DNA of 64,000 nt from Hevea brasiliensis (GCF_030052815.1 NC_079504.1:99220371-99284370); one strand, 5' to 3'. Shown: positions 33,344-46,600, counted from the stretch's first letter. The notes: generated by a model not told the origin, from the sequence alone. Translations and numbers: made by a program.

Positions 33344-36300
33344 TGTGAGACCCCTTACCCATCTACAGTGTAGCCGAGCAAGATATGCCACTCAGTGTGC
33401 CGGAGCACCAATTTATATTTCCATTACAATTTACCCCTTTTTATTCATTTATTTACAATTTTTGATAAATCTAAATTTTTCCACAAATTTTATAGAAAAT
33501 CCGGCAGAGTTCCGGCTGTAAATTGGAAAAATAGTTCTTCTGAATCTGTTAAAAACACTTCTAATAAAATTTTCAAATCCAAACTCCATTATACACACAC
33601 ATCTCAACTCAATCTCAAAATCTCAATACTATTTTCAGAAATTTTTCTTTTTTGTTCACATCATCACTGGAAGCACATTCATAAATATTTCTCAACATTT
33701 CATTCTTTCAACATAATATACAGAAAATTTCAAGAACATGAAATTTCATATATTTACATTATCAAATAATTTCAAGAGTTTATAGTTACAATCCAAAACT
33801 AATACAAAATGCAAAATACAAAATGCTACCCAAAGTCCTAATGTCCTACTATATGCACTGCAGATGTGAGATGACTCTGGACTCCAGATATAGGTCTGAA
33901 AGTTCACCCGGTTTGATGTCTACCGGGCTCCCCAGCTAGGTCTCCAGTACCTGCGCGTTGCAAAAGTGACGCGCTAAGCAATTCTGCTTAGTGGTGACAA
34001 TATAAAATAAAATAAAATAACATAAAATAAGTATGCAGAATGTATGATTACATTTTTTGGGTAGACTTAATTTCTGATATTTATTGCAATATTATTCGAT
34101 TAAAATTTGATAAAATTTATTATCATTGCCCGAGTAACCCATACTAGTCGACTGGACTGGATAAACGGGTAAACTGGCACTGGGTACTAAGTACCTCAGA
34201 CTATCACACCATCGATCACATTGTGTCTCCTGGTGTGCAACAGAACAGCTAATAAGCTGTAATAATTATCAGGGATAAAACCTGAGTGTAACAACTCAAA
34301 TAACATAGCTAAAAGCTATTATGTCACAGAATGGCATGGGAAGCCATGAAACACAGAATGGCATGAAGCCATATGCAGTACTGCTAACAGAACCCTATTG
34401 GCATGCCAACCTATCCAAACCAATATTGCTAGGTATACTAGGACATTTTACACTTTTAAGTTTCACAATTTTTGAAATTTAAGTTTTAGTGTTACTATTA
34501 CATTCATTAGTCAACAAAATGTTGACTTTTACATGGACAATAGGTACATTGGTTTTAATACTCCCAACATACCACATTTTGTATTCTAAAATTGTTGGTG
34601 TTGGTTGCCAATACCATTTCTAAGCTTAATGTTAATTATACAAAATTTTCAGTTTTCAAGCTTTGTGCTTACTGTTCCATTAGTTATTTTTACAGTGAAA
34701 ATTTGGCAAAATGATCAACATGAAAGTTGTTCCTTATTTTGTCTAGTTGCATTTCCTTTTTAGAATCACTCCATTTGGAGTTTTGTATCTCAAGTTATGG
34801 CCCAAAAACCACAACTGGCCGGATTATAATTTTTTCAGAATTTCTAGACTGACCAAATCTACAGTATTAGGAGCAGTGACTTCAGGTCACTTTTTGAATA
34901 TGTTATGGTCATAATTTGGGTTAGGTTTTTTCACGAAAGTTGTTGGTCTATATCTCAGCTTATTGTTGGTAAAATTTCAGGTCAATTGGACCTTTCTACA
35001 GAGAGTTATAGGCAAATGACTAAACACTATTCATTTAGTCATTTTGCCCAAGCAGACTACAGGTCACCCAAATTAGGGCAATCTTTTGGTCAACTTGGTT
35101 TGGTTTTTCTGGGCATGGTTTCTTCACCAAAGTTGTGCCATTATATGTCTATTTTCATGTCCAATTAGCCTTGCACCAATTGAACCTCTACAACTCTAGT
35201 TATTGCTGCCCAAACCTGCTGGACTCATGCCCAGTCCTGCAGGTCACCAAGGGCAGCCACACCAAACTCCAATCCCACTTCACAATCCACTTCATTTTTT
35301 ATTTAAACAGAACCAAATGGTCACTAATTGACCATTAAAACCTACTTTCATCATCACATGATCAAAGTCTCATTTTTCATCCCAAACCCTAACTCAAACA
35401 TCATCAATCATGCATTAGCAATTGCATTTCACCAATCCACTTAAGAGATGCATATTAAGGGCAGCCATACTACCATTTTAGCTCCACAAAAATCATCACA
35501 ATCTTACCCTAGCCAAGGCTACCGAATTTATGGGATGGCATACAAATGTTATTTCATAAATTTCTTTATAAATTGTACTCATTCATAGTCCTTAAACATG
35601 AATTTAAAGTGAAAAGTAAGGTTAGGTCACAAACCTCTAATGGAGTGAGATTTCCCACTAGCTAGTGTTCTTCTTTTCCTTTTTTTTTTTTTTTTACTCC
35701 CAAAAGACTCACCAAGATGTAAGAATACTTTTTTGTGTTGGGAATATAGGGTTTAGGTGGGTAAAAGCTAGAGAAATCAAGCTTTCAAAAGCTTACTCAA
35801 GGTTAGCTATGGAGGGATGGGTGACGGCAAGAAGAAGATGAGGGAGAGAGTTCTGATTTTTTTTTCATTTTTCAGCCCATTAAGTCTCTTTTAAGTAAAC
35901 TCATGCCATGTGTCAACATTGGATTGGTTGGGAGAATTTTAATGACATCATTATGATGTCATAATTCCATTTTCTTTCCTTTTTCTCTCCTTTTCTTGTC
36001 TATTTAATTTCAATTAAATTTTTAACAACATTTATTCATATTTTATGTTATATAAATTATTTATTTAACTGAATGCCCTCTGTTTGGCTTAACGAGCCAA
36101 AATTGTGTGTACCGATAGAAAAATTTTTCTAAGCATTTTCTTGGCATTCTAATGCCATAAGAACCTCAATGACCCTTCTCTGAAGTCCCAATAATTATTT
36201 TATAATTTTTTCCCCTGGTCTAGTGTTGCTAACAGCCTTCACCGTCACTTCCCCTTCGGGTTACTCATCCTTGGTGTTTCGGCTCGTTTAACCTTAGTGT

Positions 36301-36464
36301 ATTTCGTTTCTGAAAATTTTTCTTTGATTGTTATGAGCTTTATTTAGTTTCTTTATAACTCCTCACTCTATTCTATTTATAATTTCAAATATTCTAGCTA
36401 CCCAGACCGATATTGGTCATCAGAACAGTAGACTATATGGACTAGCTAAAGTGAGGATGTTACA
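33344..36464 (-). repeat. F 3' LTR (beta, 3121 bp)
   Basis: Minus strand TGTAACATCC... to ...TCTCACA. Contains the inverted bZIP site TGACATCA-TTA-TGATGTCA (35943-35961), hairpins at 33953-33991 and a small duplication of GGCATG...GCCAT near 34324-34372. A TAAAATAAAATAAAA simple repeat lies at about 34001-34030. Confidence 0.95.
35943..35961. promoter_or_regulatory. Perfect inverted pair of TGACATCA in beta U3
   Basis: TGACATCA, three bases, TGATGTCA. TGACATCA is close to the CRE/TGA bZIP site. The pair lies about 510 bases into the LTR, near the position of the bZIP/RY cluster of alpha LTRs. Related forms are at 47669-47687 (F 5' LTR), 53867-53884 (J) and 61369-61387 (I). Confidence 0.55.
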
Positions 36465-36475
36465 ACTCTTCCTCT
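36465..36475 (-). other. Polypurine tract of F
   Basis: Minus strand AGAGGAAGAGT directly before the 3' LTR. Just upstream is the TTTCGAGGACGAAATTT block that in Tekay-type elements overlaps the Pol stop. Confidence 0.9.
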
Positions 36476-37885
36476 CTAATAAAAATTTCGTCCTCGAAAT
36501 TTACCTGATGCAAACAGTTGAGGGAACTGTTGCCTCATCATCTCTTCACTTTCCCAAGTTGCCTCTTCAGTGTTGTGGTGCCTCCAAAGCACTTTCACTA
36601 GTGGGATTTGTTTATTTCTCAGTTCCTTCACTTCCCAAGCTAGGATCTGTATAGGTTCTTCTGTATATGTCAAGTTCGGTTGGATTTCAATCTCTTCCTT
36701 GGAAATGACATGTGAAGGGTTTGAGCGATATCTTCTCAGCATAGAAACATGGAATACATTATGAATTTTATCCAGTTCTGGTGGTAAAGCTCGCCGATAG
36801 GCAACTGGTCCCACACGTTCAATGACTTCATATGGGCCAATGAACCTAGGGCTTAACTTACCCTTTCTTCCAAACCTCAGTACTTTCTTCCACGGTGAGA
36901 CTTTGAGAAATACTTTATCACCAACCGCATACTCTATCTCTTTTCTCTTTAAGTCGGCATAGGATTTCTGTCTATCTGAGGCAACCTTCAGGTTAGCTTT
37001 GATTATCTTCACTTTCTCCTCAGTCTGTTTCACTAGGTCTGGTCCTACCAGCTTATCTTCACCTAATTCAGTCCAACACACTGGGTTTCTACATTTCCTC
37101 CCATACAGTGCTTCATACGGAGCCATTTGAATGCTATCTTGGTAGCTATTGTTATATGCGAATTCTGCCAGTGGGAGATATCTATCCCAACTCCCCTCAA
37201 ACTCAATGACACAACTCCTTAGCATATCCTCCAGGATTTGGATTACTCGTTCTGACTGTCCATCCATCTAAGGATGAAAAGCCGTGCTAAAATGGAGTTG
37301 TGTGCCCAAGGCTTCTTACAACTTTTTCCAGAATCTTGATGTAAACCTTGGGTCTCAATCAGATATGATGGAAAGTGGGATTTCATGCAGTTTAACTATC
37401 TCACTGATATACAATTCTGCTAGCTTCTCCAGTGAGTAGTCGGTCTAAGCGCGAGAAAATGTCTTGACCGTCAATCTATCCACTATCACCCATACTGCAT
37501 CATGCTTCTTCTGGGTGAGAGGTAAACTACTAACAAAATCCATAATGACCTGGTCCCATTTCCATTCAGGTAAGCTTATAGACTGTAGCAATCCTGATGA
37601 AACTTGATGTTCTGCTTTAACTTACTGACATGTCAAACACTTAGTCACATAGTCAGCTATATCCTTCTTCATACCAGGCCACCAATAATGAGGCTTCAAA
37701 TCATTATACATTTTTGTGCTTCCCAGGTGCATAGCATAAACACTAGTGTGTGCTTCTTTTAGAATACTAGTCTTCAGTTCCCCATCATTTGGTACACACA
37801 CGCTTCCTCTGTAGTACAGACACCCATCTGCTTTCACCTCATAATCAGTTTCCTTTCCCTCTGGAATTTTACCCACAATGGCCAT
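36476..37885 (-). pseudogene. pol: F integrase with chromodomain-like C-terminus
   Basis: Inserts the DNA copy. The zinc-binding HHCC domain is at 37885-37622: HTSVYAMHLGSTKMYNDL then YWWPGMKKDIADYVTKC and CLTC. The catalytic core follows: WDQVIMDFVSSLP (first Asp), then SD-DPRFTSRFWKKL (second Asp), then GQSERVIQILEDMLR (catalytic Glu). The C-domain has GDKVFLKVSPWKKVLRFG and GKLSPRFIGPYEV. The tail VKVLWRHHNTEEATWESEE matches the chromodomain-like end of Tekay/Del chromoviruses, thought to guide insertion into heterochromatin. It ends GRNFY with TAG at 36476-36478. Five in-frame stops lie at 37622-37624, 37445-37447, 37355-37357, 37316-37318 and 37268-37270; at least the Arg in SDRDPRF and the Gln in HPQ-GQSE are conserved in the family and fit C-to-T loss. 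Confidence 0.95.
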
Positions 37886-39134
37886 TAATTTTTCATCTGC
37901 CTACTGCCCATCTTGTATCTGCTGTAGCAAGTTTGGCCTCACTTGCAACTCAGCCAAAATAGCTCCATCTTGAACTAAGGACAGACAGGCATTTAGCGAT
38001 CTTAAAGCTGTGATGGACTTCCTGCTTAAAGTATCAGCAACTACATTTGCCTTCCGAGGATGATAATCTATCACATAATCATAGTCCTTTAGGAACTCGA
38101 TCCATCACCTCTGTCTAAGATTGAGCTCCTTCTGGGTTGGCAAATATTTTAGACTCTTGTGGTCTGTATAGATGTAGCATTTTTCACCATATAAATAATG
38201 CCTCCACATCTTGGTCACGAAGATAATTCTTTGCTAACTCTAGGTCATGAGTAGGGTAGTTTTGTTCATGTGGCCTTAACTGCCTGGAAGCATAGGCGAC
38301 CACTTTCCCCTCTTGCATCAATACACACCTTAGCCCATTATGCGAGGCATCACTATAGACCACAAAGTCTTTTCCCGACACTGGCTGTGTTAACACTGGT
38401 GCTTCTGTCAATATAGCCTTCAGCCTCTCAAAACTGGCTTGGAACTTGTCGTTCCAGCCAAATTTCACATTCTTGTGCAACAACTTGGTCATTGGAGTAG
38501 CTATAAGAGAGAACCCCTTCACAAATCTTCTGTAATACCCAGCTAGCCCTAAGAAACTTCTGACCTTAGTTGTATTTCTGGGAGGCTTCCATTCCATCAC
38601 TACTTCTATCTTTTTGGGATCCACTCTAATCCCCTCACCTAATACTATGTGTCCAAGGAAAGAGATTTCACTCATCCAGAAGTCACACTTGGACAGTTTA
38701 GCATACAGCTTCTTTTCTCGCAAGGTTTGCAGAACAATCCTTAAATGTTCATCATGTTCTTCCCTGGTCTTGGAATACACCAGAATATCATCAATAAAGA
38801 CCACTACAAACTGATTTAAGTATGGATAGAAGATACGGTTCATAAGGTCCATAAATGCTGCTGGTGCATTTGTTAACCCAAACGGCATCACTAAAAATTC
38901 ATAAAGCCCATACTGGGTTCTGAATGCAGTTTTTGATACATCTGCATCCTTTACCCTCAACTGATGATACCCTGATCTGAGATCAATTTTTGAAAATACA
39001 CCGGCTCCCTTCAACTGATCAAACAGATCGTCAATTCTGGGCAACGGATATTTATTCTTCACAGTTACTTTGTCCAACTGTCGGTAATCAATACAAATTC
39101 TCAAAGTTCCATCCTTCTTCTTCACAAACAGCAC
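37886..39134 (-). pseudogene. pol: F reverse transcriptase and RNase H
   Basis: One frame from 39134 to 38184 holds the RT blocks [73 protein letters not shown] and [18 protein letters not shown] (catalytic FIDD). The thumb has [12 protein letters not shown] and [16 protein letters not shown]. RNase H begins [11 protein letters not shown] and [17 protein letters not shown]. After LELA a small deletion shifts the frame (about 38205-38225), and the rest ([29 protein letters not shown]) is read in another frame with a stop near 38105. RT itself is open and carries its active-site Asp pair. Confidence 0.95.
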
Positions 39135-39845
39135 CAGAGCTCCCTATGGTGACACACTGGGGCATATGAACCCCTTATCGAGTAACTCCTGCAACTGAAT
39201 TTTTAACTCCCTCAATTCAGTGGGTGCCATCCTATAAGGAGCAATTGAAATTGGTGCTATACCCGGCATTACCTCAATAGCAAACTCGACTTCCTTTTCT
39301 GGTGGTAAACCAGGCAACTCTTCAGGAAATACATCTGGAAAGTCTCTTACTGTGGGTATATCACATAGGTTTGGCTTAGCCTACCTAGTATCAACCACAT
39401 GTGCTAGGTAAGCTTCACAGCCTTTTCTCATCAATCTTCTTGCAACTGTGGCTGAGATAACATTAGACAGGAAATCTGTCCTTTCACCTACAACAGTAAT
39501 CTCATTTACCTCAGAAGCTTTTAGAGAAATCCTCTTCAATTTGCAATCAACTATTGCCTGATGACATGACAACCAGTCCATTCCCAAAATCACGTCAAAC
39601 TCGTGGAAGGGCAATTCAATTAGGTCTGCTGAGAATTCATACCCCTGAATCCTCAACGGGCAACCATTATACACCTTATTCACTACCACACTGTGGCCTA
39701 GTGGATTTATAACCAGAATGTCTTGATCACTCTCCTCTACTGGAACTCCTCTCTCTACGGGTAGTTTGATACAAATGTAGGAATGAGTGGATCCTGGATC
39801 CACCAATGCATGTATAGAAGTGTTGTAGAGAGAGAATGTATCCCT
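39135..39845 (-). pseudogene. pol: F aspartic protease and linker
   Basis: Cleaves the polyprotein. [16 protein letters not shown] carries the catalytic D(P)G; ELPFHEFDVILGMDWLSCH is the second signature of gypsy proteases; VISATVARRLMRKGCEAYLA follows. A TAG at about 39381 after VVDTR breaks the frame. The linker then reads [20 protein letters not shown] and [15 protein letters not shown] up to RT. The start at 39845 is approximate since Gag and protease are read through in this family; upstream the frame shows APDVIRDTFSLYNTSIHA. Confidence 0.9.
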
Positions 39846-40968
39846 GATGACATCTGGGGCATCTTGCCCCTCCTAAGCTCTGATGGCATAGGCCCTGGCA
39901 GGTACTCTACTCTCTGGCCTCTCAGTTGACTCGGATGCAGGCCTCAGTGATGGACCAACAGTCTCCCTTATGCCACTTCTAGCAGTACTAACAGGCAGAA
40001 GATGCTGGGGCTGGTCCCCTAAACACCATCCCTGGAGAGCTGCCCACTGATGGTGTGGACTGGCCTCTCCTAGGTGTGAGCGTAGTGCGAGCCCAGGCCC
40101 GACCACGACCCTATGGTGGTCCTGAACTCTGAGCAGGAGGACCCTTACTCTTCTTACCGGGAGCAAAAAATGTACTGGACTGACCTGGACCCCTCTTTAA
40201 CTGTCTTTCCCTTCTAGTTTGCTCATTTATTCGGACTCTTTCTACTTTTGATGCAGCATTAACTAGCTTAGCAAAATCAGTGATCTCCAATGCTATTATC
40301 ATAACTTTGATATTGTCATTGAGTCCTTCTTCAAACCTTCTGCACCTCTCTGCCTCTGTAGGGACTATCTCCCTCCCATATCTGCTCAGTCTGACAAACT
40401 CACGCTCATACTCTACCACAGACAATTGCCTCTGTCTCAGACTGATAAATTCTCTTCTTCTCTCTTCTAAATACACTTTGCTAACATATTTCTTTCTGAA
40501 CTCTGTGAGGAAGAATTCCCAGGTGATCCGTTCCGGTTGCACCTCACTAGTTACTGTGTCCCACCACTAATATGCATCATCCTGAAGTAGGGACACAACA
40601 CCCTCCAGATTCTGCTCAGGGGTGCAGTTAAGCTGTTTCAGCACTTTGATGGTTCTATGCAACCAATTTTCTGCTGTCATGGGATCATCCTCCCTTTTCC
40701 CAAAGAAATCCACAGCCCCATGTTTTCACAGTTTCTCCAAATGGGATTTTTGTGGTGCTGGTGGAGGTTGTGGTTGTGGTTGTGGTGGTGGAATTGCTCC
40801 CATCATTTGCCGGTAAAATTCGATCATATGCTAAAATAGCGCAAACTGAGGTTGGGCAGCTACCTCAGCTGCTGGTGGAGCAGATTCTCCCCTGCCCCCA
40901 GATTCAGCCTTTGGTGGAGCACAACTCTCCACCTCTTCATCAACTGCTCTTTGAGAAGCAGGATCCAT
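39846..40968 (-). pseudogene. gag: F Gag (beta type)
   Basis: The ATG at 40968 opens MDPASQRAVDEEVES, the same start as Gag of I. A Q/P repeat (PPPQPQPQPQPPPAP) precedes the capsid blocks GKREDDPMTAENWLHRT, WEFFLTEFRKKYV, EERRREFISLRQRQLSV, VEYEREFVRLSRYGREIV and RFEEGLNDNIKVMI. The nucleocapsid is damaged: the first knuckle survives only as C-x2-C...KWHKGDC with stops, and the second cannot be read. Stops include TAG near 40840, TGA near 40725 and TAG at 40567-40569. Frameshift near 40110. Confidence 0.88.
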
Positions 40969-41078
40969 ATCCTATTCAAAATAAGAAAACAAATGGATCT
41001 GCATCAGTGTCACCTCAAAACTTACAAATGCAATGCAATGGTATGCACTCTATCTAGGATCAGAAACGCCTAAACCAG

Positions 41079-41090
41079 GCTCTAATACCA
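41079..41090 (-). other. Primer binding site of F (one mismatch)
   Basis: Minus strand TGGTATTAGAGC, five bases after the 5' LTR end; one C-to-T change from the tRNA-Met site. Confidence 0.85.
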
Positions 41091-41095
41091 CTAAA

Positions 41096-43612
41096 TGTGA
41101 CACTCCTTACCTGTCTACAGTGTAGCCAAGCAAGATATGCCACTCAGTGTGCCGGAGCACCATTTTATATTTCCATTACAATTTATCCCTTTTTATTCAT
41201 TTATTTACAATTTTTGATAAATCTGAATTTTTCCACAAATTTTATAGAAAATCCGGCAGAGTGCCAGCTGTAAATTGGAAAAATAGTTCTTCTGAATCTG
41301 TTAAAAATACTTCCAATAAAATTTTCAAATCCAAACTTCTTTATACACACACATCTCAACTCAATCTCAAAATCTCAATACTATTTTCAGAAATTTTTCT
41401 TTTTTATTCACATCATCACTGGAAGCACATTCATAAATATTTCTCAACATTTCATTCTTTCAACATAATATACAGAAAATTTCAATAACATGAAATTTCA
41501 TATATTTACATTATCAAATAATTTCAAGAGTTTATAGTTACAATCCAAAACTGATACAAAATAAAAAATACAAAATGCTACCCAAAGTCCTAATGTCCTA
41601 CCATATGCACTGCAGATGTGAGGTGACTCTGGACTCCAGATGCAGGTCAGAAAGTTCATCCGGTCTGATGTCTGCTGGGCTCCCCAACTAGGTCTCTAGT
41701 ACCTGTGTGTGACACAAGCGACGCGCTAAGCAATTCTACTTAGTGGTGACAATATAAAATAAAATAAAATAACATAAAATATGTAGAATGTATGATTACA
41801 TTTTTTGGTAGACTTAATTTCTGATATTTATTGCAGTATTATTCGATTAAAAGTGAGTAAAATTTATTATCATTGCCTGAGTAACCCATACTAGTCAACT
41901 GGACTGGATAAACGGGTAAACTGGCACTGGGTACTAAGTACCTCGGACCATCACACCATCGGTCACATTGTGTCTCCCGGTGTGCAACAGAACAGCTAAT
42001 AAGCTGTAATAATTACCAGGGATAAAACCTGAGTGTAACAACTCAAATAACGTAGCCAAAGGCTATTATATCACAGAATGGCATGGGAAGCCATGAAACA
42101 CAGAATGGCATGAAGCCATATGCAATACTGCTAACAGAACCCTATTGGCATGCCAACCTATCCAAACCAATCTTGCTAGGTATACTAGGGCATTTTACAC
42201 TTTTAAGTTTCAAAATTTTTGAAATTTAAGTTTTAGTGTTACTATTCCATTCATTAGTCAACAAAATGTTGACTTTTACATGGATAATAGGTACATTGGT
42301 TTTAATACTCCCAATATACCACATTTTGCATTTTAAAATTGTTGGTATTGGTTGCCAATACCATTTCTAAGCTTAATGTTAATTGTACAAAATTTTCAGT
42401 TTTCAAGCTTTGTGTTTACTGTTCTATTAGTCATTTTTACAGTGAGAATTTGGCAAAATGATCAACATGAAAGTTGTTCCTTATTTTGTCTAGTTGCATT
42501 TCCTTTTTTGAATCACTCCATTTGGAGTTTTGTAGCTCAAGTTATGGCCCAAAAACCACAACTAGCTGGATTATGATTTTTCCAGAATTTCTGGACTGAC
42601 CAAATCTGTATTAGGAGCAATGACTTCAGGTCACTTTTTGAATATGTTATGGTCGTAATTTGGGTTAGCTTTCTTCATGAAAGTTATTGGCCTATATCTT
42701 AGCTTGTTGCTGGTAAAATTTCAGGTCAATTGGACCTTTCTACACTGAGTTATGGGCAAATGACTAAATACTATTCATTTGGTCATTTTGCCCAGGCAGA
42801 CTGTAGGTCACCCGGATTAGGGAAATCTTTTGGTCAACTTGTTTTGGTTTTTCTGGGCACAGTTTCTTCACCAAAGTTGTGTCATTATGTGTTTAGTTTC
42901 ATGTCCAATTGGCCTTGCACCAATGGAACCTCTACAACTCCAATTATTGCTGCCCAACCCTGCTGGACTCATGCCCAGTCCTGCAGGTCACTAAGGGCAG
43001 CCACACCAAACTACAATCTCACTTCACAATCCACTTCATTTTTTATTTAAATAGAACCAATGGTCACTAATTGACCATTAAATCCTACTTTCATCGTCAC
43101 ATGATCAAAGTCTCATTTTTCATCCCAAACACTAACTCAAACATCATCAACCATGCATTAGCAATTGCATTTCACCAATCCACTCAAGAGATGCATATTA
43201 AGGGCAGCCATACTACCATTTTAGCTCCACAAAAATCATCACAATCTTACCCTAACCAAGGCTGCCGAATTTATGGGATGGCATACAAATGGTATTTCAT
43301 AAATTTCTTTGTAAATTGTACTTATTCATAGTCCTTAAACATGAATTTTAAGTGAAAACTATGGTTAGGTCACAAACCTCTAATGGAGTGAGATTTCCAA
43401 CTTGCTAGGGTTCTTCTTGATCCCAAAAGACTAACCAAGATGTAAGAATACTTTTTGGTGTTGGGAATATAGTGCTTAGGCGGGTAAAAGCTAGAGAAAT
43501 CAAGCTTTCAAAAGCTTGCTCAAGGTTGGCTATGGAGGGATGGGTGACGGCAAGAAGAAGATGAGGGAGAGAGTTCTGATTTTTTTTTTCATTTTTCAGC
43601 CCATTAAGTCTC
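41096..43612 (-). repeat. F 5' LTR, inner part
   Basis: U5 and most of the beta LTR up to the insertion point of solo LTR M. Ends with GTCTC (43608-43612), one copy of M's target duplication. Closely follows 33344-35890. Hairpin 1 has one mismatch here (41724-41742). Confidence 0.93.
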
Positions 43613-46600
43613 TGTAACACCCCTAAGTTCGGTAGTGCGTTCTACTGTTCCGGTGACCAGTGCTGTCCGGACAGCTAGGATGCCTAGAACTACACTTCAA
43701 TATGAGTGAGGAGACATAAAATAATGAAATATAAGAAAAGAAAATACAAGAAAAAAAAAGGAAAAATAATAGCAAAGAAGAGTAACCAAGTTAAGCGAGC
43801 CGAGAACCCTAACGATGGGTGACCACACCGGGAAGTCACGGCGTGGACCGTTGACTAGCCCTGGACTGCGGGGAACCCTGGAAAATATTTTTAGGACTTA
43901 AATAGACCCTTATTGAAGAATAAATATCATTAGAAAGATCAAAGAAAAATTAAATAACTAGTACAAAGAAAAGTGAGAAATCGAAAAACAGACAAAAACT
44001 CGGTGTTACAGAAAAATCGGGAATGCAACCTGAACAGGGGCATTATGGTCATTTGACATCCCGAATTGTCTTTTGACCTAAATGTCTACTAAAAATAAAT
44101 AATATTACACTTAGAAAATGAAATGAAAAATTAATTTGGTGGTACCTAAAGTAAATAACAAAAATTAAAGGTTAAATGTGGAATAAGTGGGAGTTAAGTT
44201 TATAATATGATTAAATTTATGAGTGGACCACTAATGAATAAAATAAACACATAATGGGGCAGCTGTAACTCCATTATCCAAGCTGAAATGTTCATCTTCT
44301 CCAAAACACCAAACCAGCCGAATTGAAGAAGGGAAGAAACCACCATGGGCGTTTTGCATGAGCTCTCCTAACTCCTCCATTTCAACTCCAATCACTTAGG
44401 GTTCTTCATGAAAGTTTATCTACACATCATAAGGAAGAGCTTGATACCAAATTTAAGAAGTTTAATCAAGGTTTGGCAAGTTCCAACCATAAGGTAAGTT
44501 AGCATTTTTGAAGATAGCTTTGTTAAACTTTGTGTTCATGTTATGGGTGTTGGTTTTGTGAAGAAAATTTTTAGGTTTGAAGAGTTATTGAGATGTTCAT
44601 TTTGGACAGCCATGGAGTTATGTATTTGATAAAATATTTGTACATATATTTGATGAGGAATTATGTTGGTTATGGTGATTTAATATCCTAGTAAGTTATT
44701 CCACATGTATATGGTGATTTTTGCATTTAGATGGAAATTGATAAATTGTAGGATATTTTGGTGTTGAGGAAGTTTTCGGCAGCCTTGAGATTCTTGGATA
44801 AATGTATATGTTCATGAAAGTATTGGCAGAATATTGACCTTGAGAATTGATGGATATGTGTATAGATTGATTGTGTAAGTGTATGTAAAAATTTGTAATG
44901 TTTAGGGTATATGTGATTGTACTTAGAACTTGTAAATGTGAGTTTAATTGGTGTATTGAGGATAATTGCAATCTGCCCAAAGTGACATTTAAGTGAAGTG
45001 GAATATGGGTTTTGGTAATGTACCAAAACAGAAATTGTAATGGGAGTGGACTTATAGCAATTAAATGTGTAATGGATACATGTATAAGCAAAGTAATTAA
45101 AGGCAGTATGCATTTTAGTCAATAACTTTAAATGTGTAACCTCAATTGGTATGAGACCAATTGGAAGTGAAACTAGGCACAAAATGTGCCAACTTTCATT
45201 GAGAAAGCATACCAAAATTCTGCTTGCAAGGTGGCATGAAAAATGACCAATTCGGATTAAGTGCAAATGAGGCCTAAAAACTGACCATTTGGGCAGCAGT
45301 TAGTGTATAGGCCATAACTCACTCAAAACAGGTCCAATTGACCTGAAATTTTAACCATGAATAGTTAAGACCCATACCTACAAGTCTTATGAAGACACCA
45401 AAGCCCAGAAATGACCAGAAGTAAGTCAAAAAGCTTGCACAAGTTCGGGTCCAAAAACTGGCCGAACCAAAGTTGACCAAATTGACCTAAAATTGACCTA
45501 ATTTGATGCCATTTGACCAGCAATAGTATAATGGCCATAACTTGGTCTACATAACTCAGATTGACCTAAAATTTTTCCTCGCGTTCCATAAGACATAGAT
45601 CTACAAGTTTGTAGTTTTGACCGAAACCCGAAAACCGAGGGAAATAAGTCGTCCGGCTAGGTCAAACTAGTATCCCGGAATCCAGCAAGTTGCATTAAAA
45701 TGCACTAAACAAGGAAATGAGTTTGGTAAAACGTACCAACCCTAAAACCCTATCGAATGTGACATATTAATGACACTAAAACCTAATTTACCTAAAACGC
45801 ATCGAGGGTCGGTATATTAGGTGATTGAGCAAATAATAGCCTTCAGTGAATTAATTATCGAACATTATCATTAGAGACAATTTAATTTAGTACTGAAACA
45901 CTTCAAATTGTGTTTCTTAGTTACCAAAGACTCAGAAAAAGGGAAGGAAACACTGAGTCCAGACCAGGAGACAATTATCAGAGGTTTGTGCACAACTAGT
46001 TTTCAATTGATTTTACTCTGAATAAGATTTCATATCATTAATTGTATGTTATTGATTTAAATTGTGTTTGTGCACAATAGTATTTCTTTTGAATTTTTCA
46101 ATTGAAATGAATTATGACTATTTGTACATTATTGTTTTAAATTATGGAAATGTGTTTGAATGGATATTTATTGCTTGAAAAGAATTGTAAATGATTTGAT
46201 GGATACTATTGATTGAAAAGCACTGTAAATGGTTTTTGTGGAAATTAAAGATAATTATGAATTGTGTTGCCATTTTGTGAATGAAATTATAACTTTGGAA
46301 ATTTATTGGATTCTCATGAATCATTTGAATAAAATGTTTGGAATTGATTTTGTGTTCACACTTAGCATGACAGTATCATATCATTCCTTCTCCATTTATG
46401 GGGTTGTGATCGTTTATTTTCCTTCTCCAGTTATGGAGTCGTGATCGTTTATTTTCTCCCTCTCTGGTTTACCAGTTGAGGTGATCGGATGGGTACTCAT
46501 TATATAGCTAGCTCCCTTCCTCATTGATTTCGATTAGTGGGGTTGTGATTGCTTTGTCGTGGTGTACAACGCGGCATTGATCGGAAATTTGTGTCATGGC

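Noticed and set aside
33174..33521. 115-codon open frame between C and F as a possible surviving host gene
   Set aside because: It spans the G/F junction at 33344, so it was created by the insertion; the G part itself follows alpha LTR order.
38184..39134. Pararetrovirus (caulimovirus-like) RT
   Set aside because: The domain order with integrase after RNase H, LTRs, a primer site and a 5-bp target duplication all identify a Ty3/Gypsy retrotransposon.
44696..45266. Overlapping 131- and 179-codon minus-strand frames in M, possible envelope-like gene
   Set aside because: Located in the middle of a solo LTR and lacking signal peptide and transmembrane organisation; His/Ile/Thr-rich composition fits AT-rich non-coding DNA.
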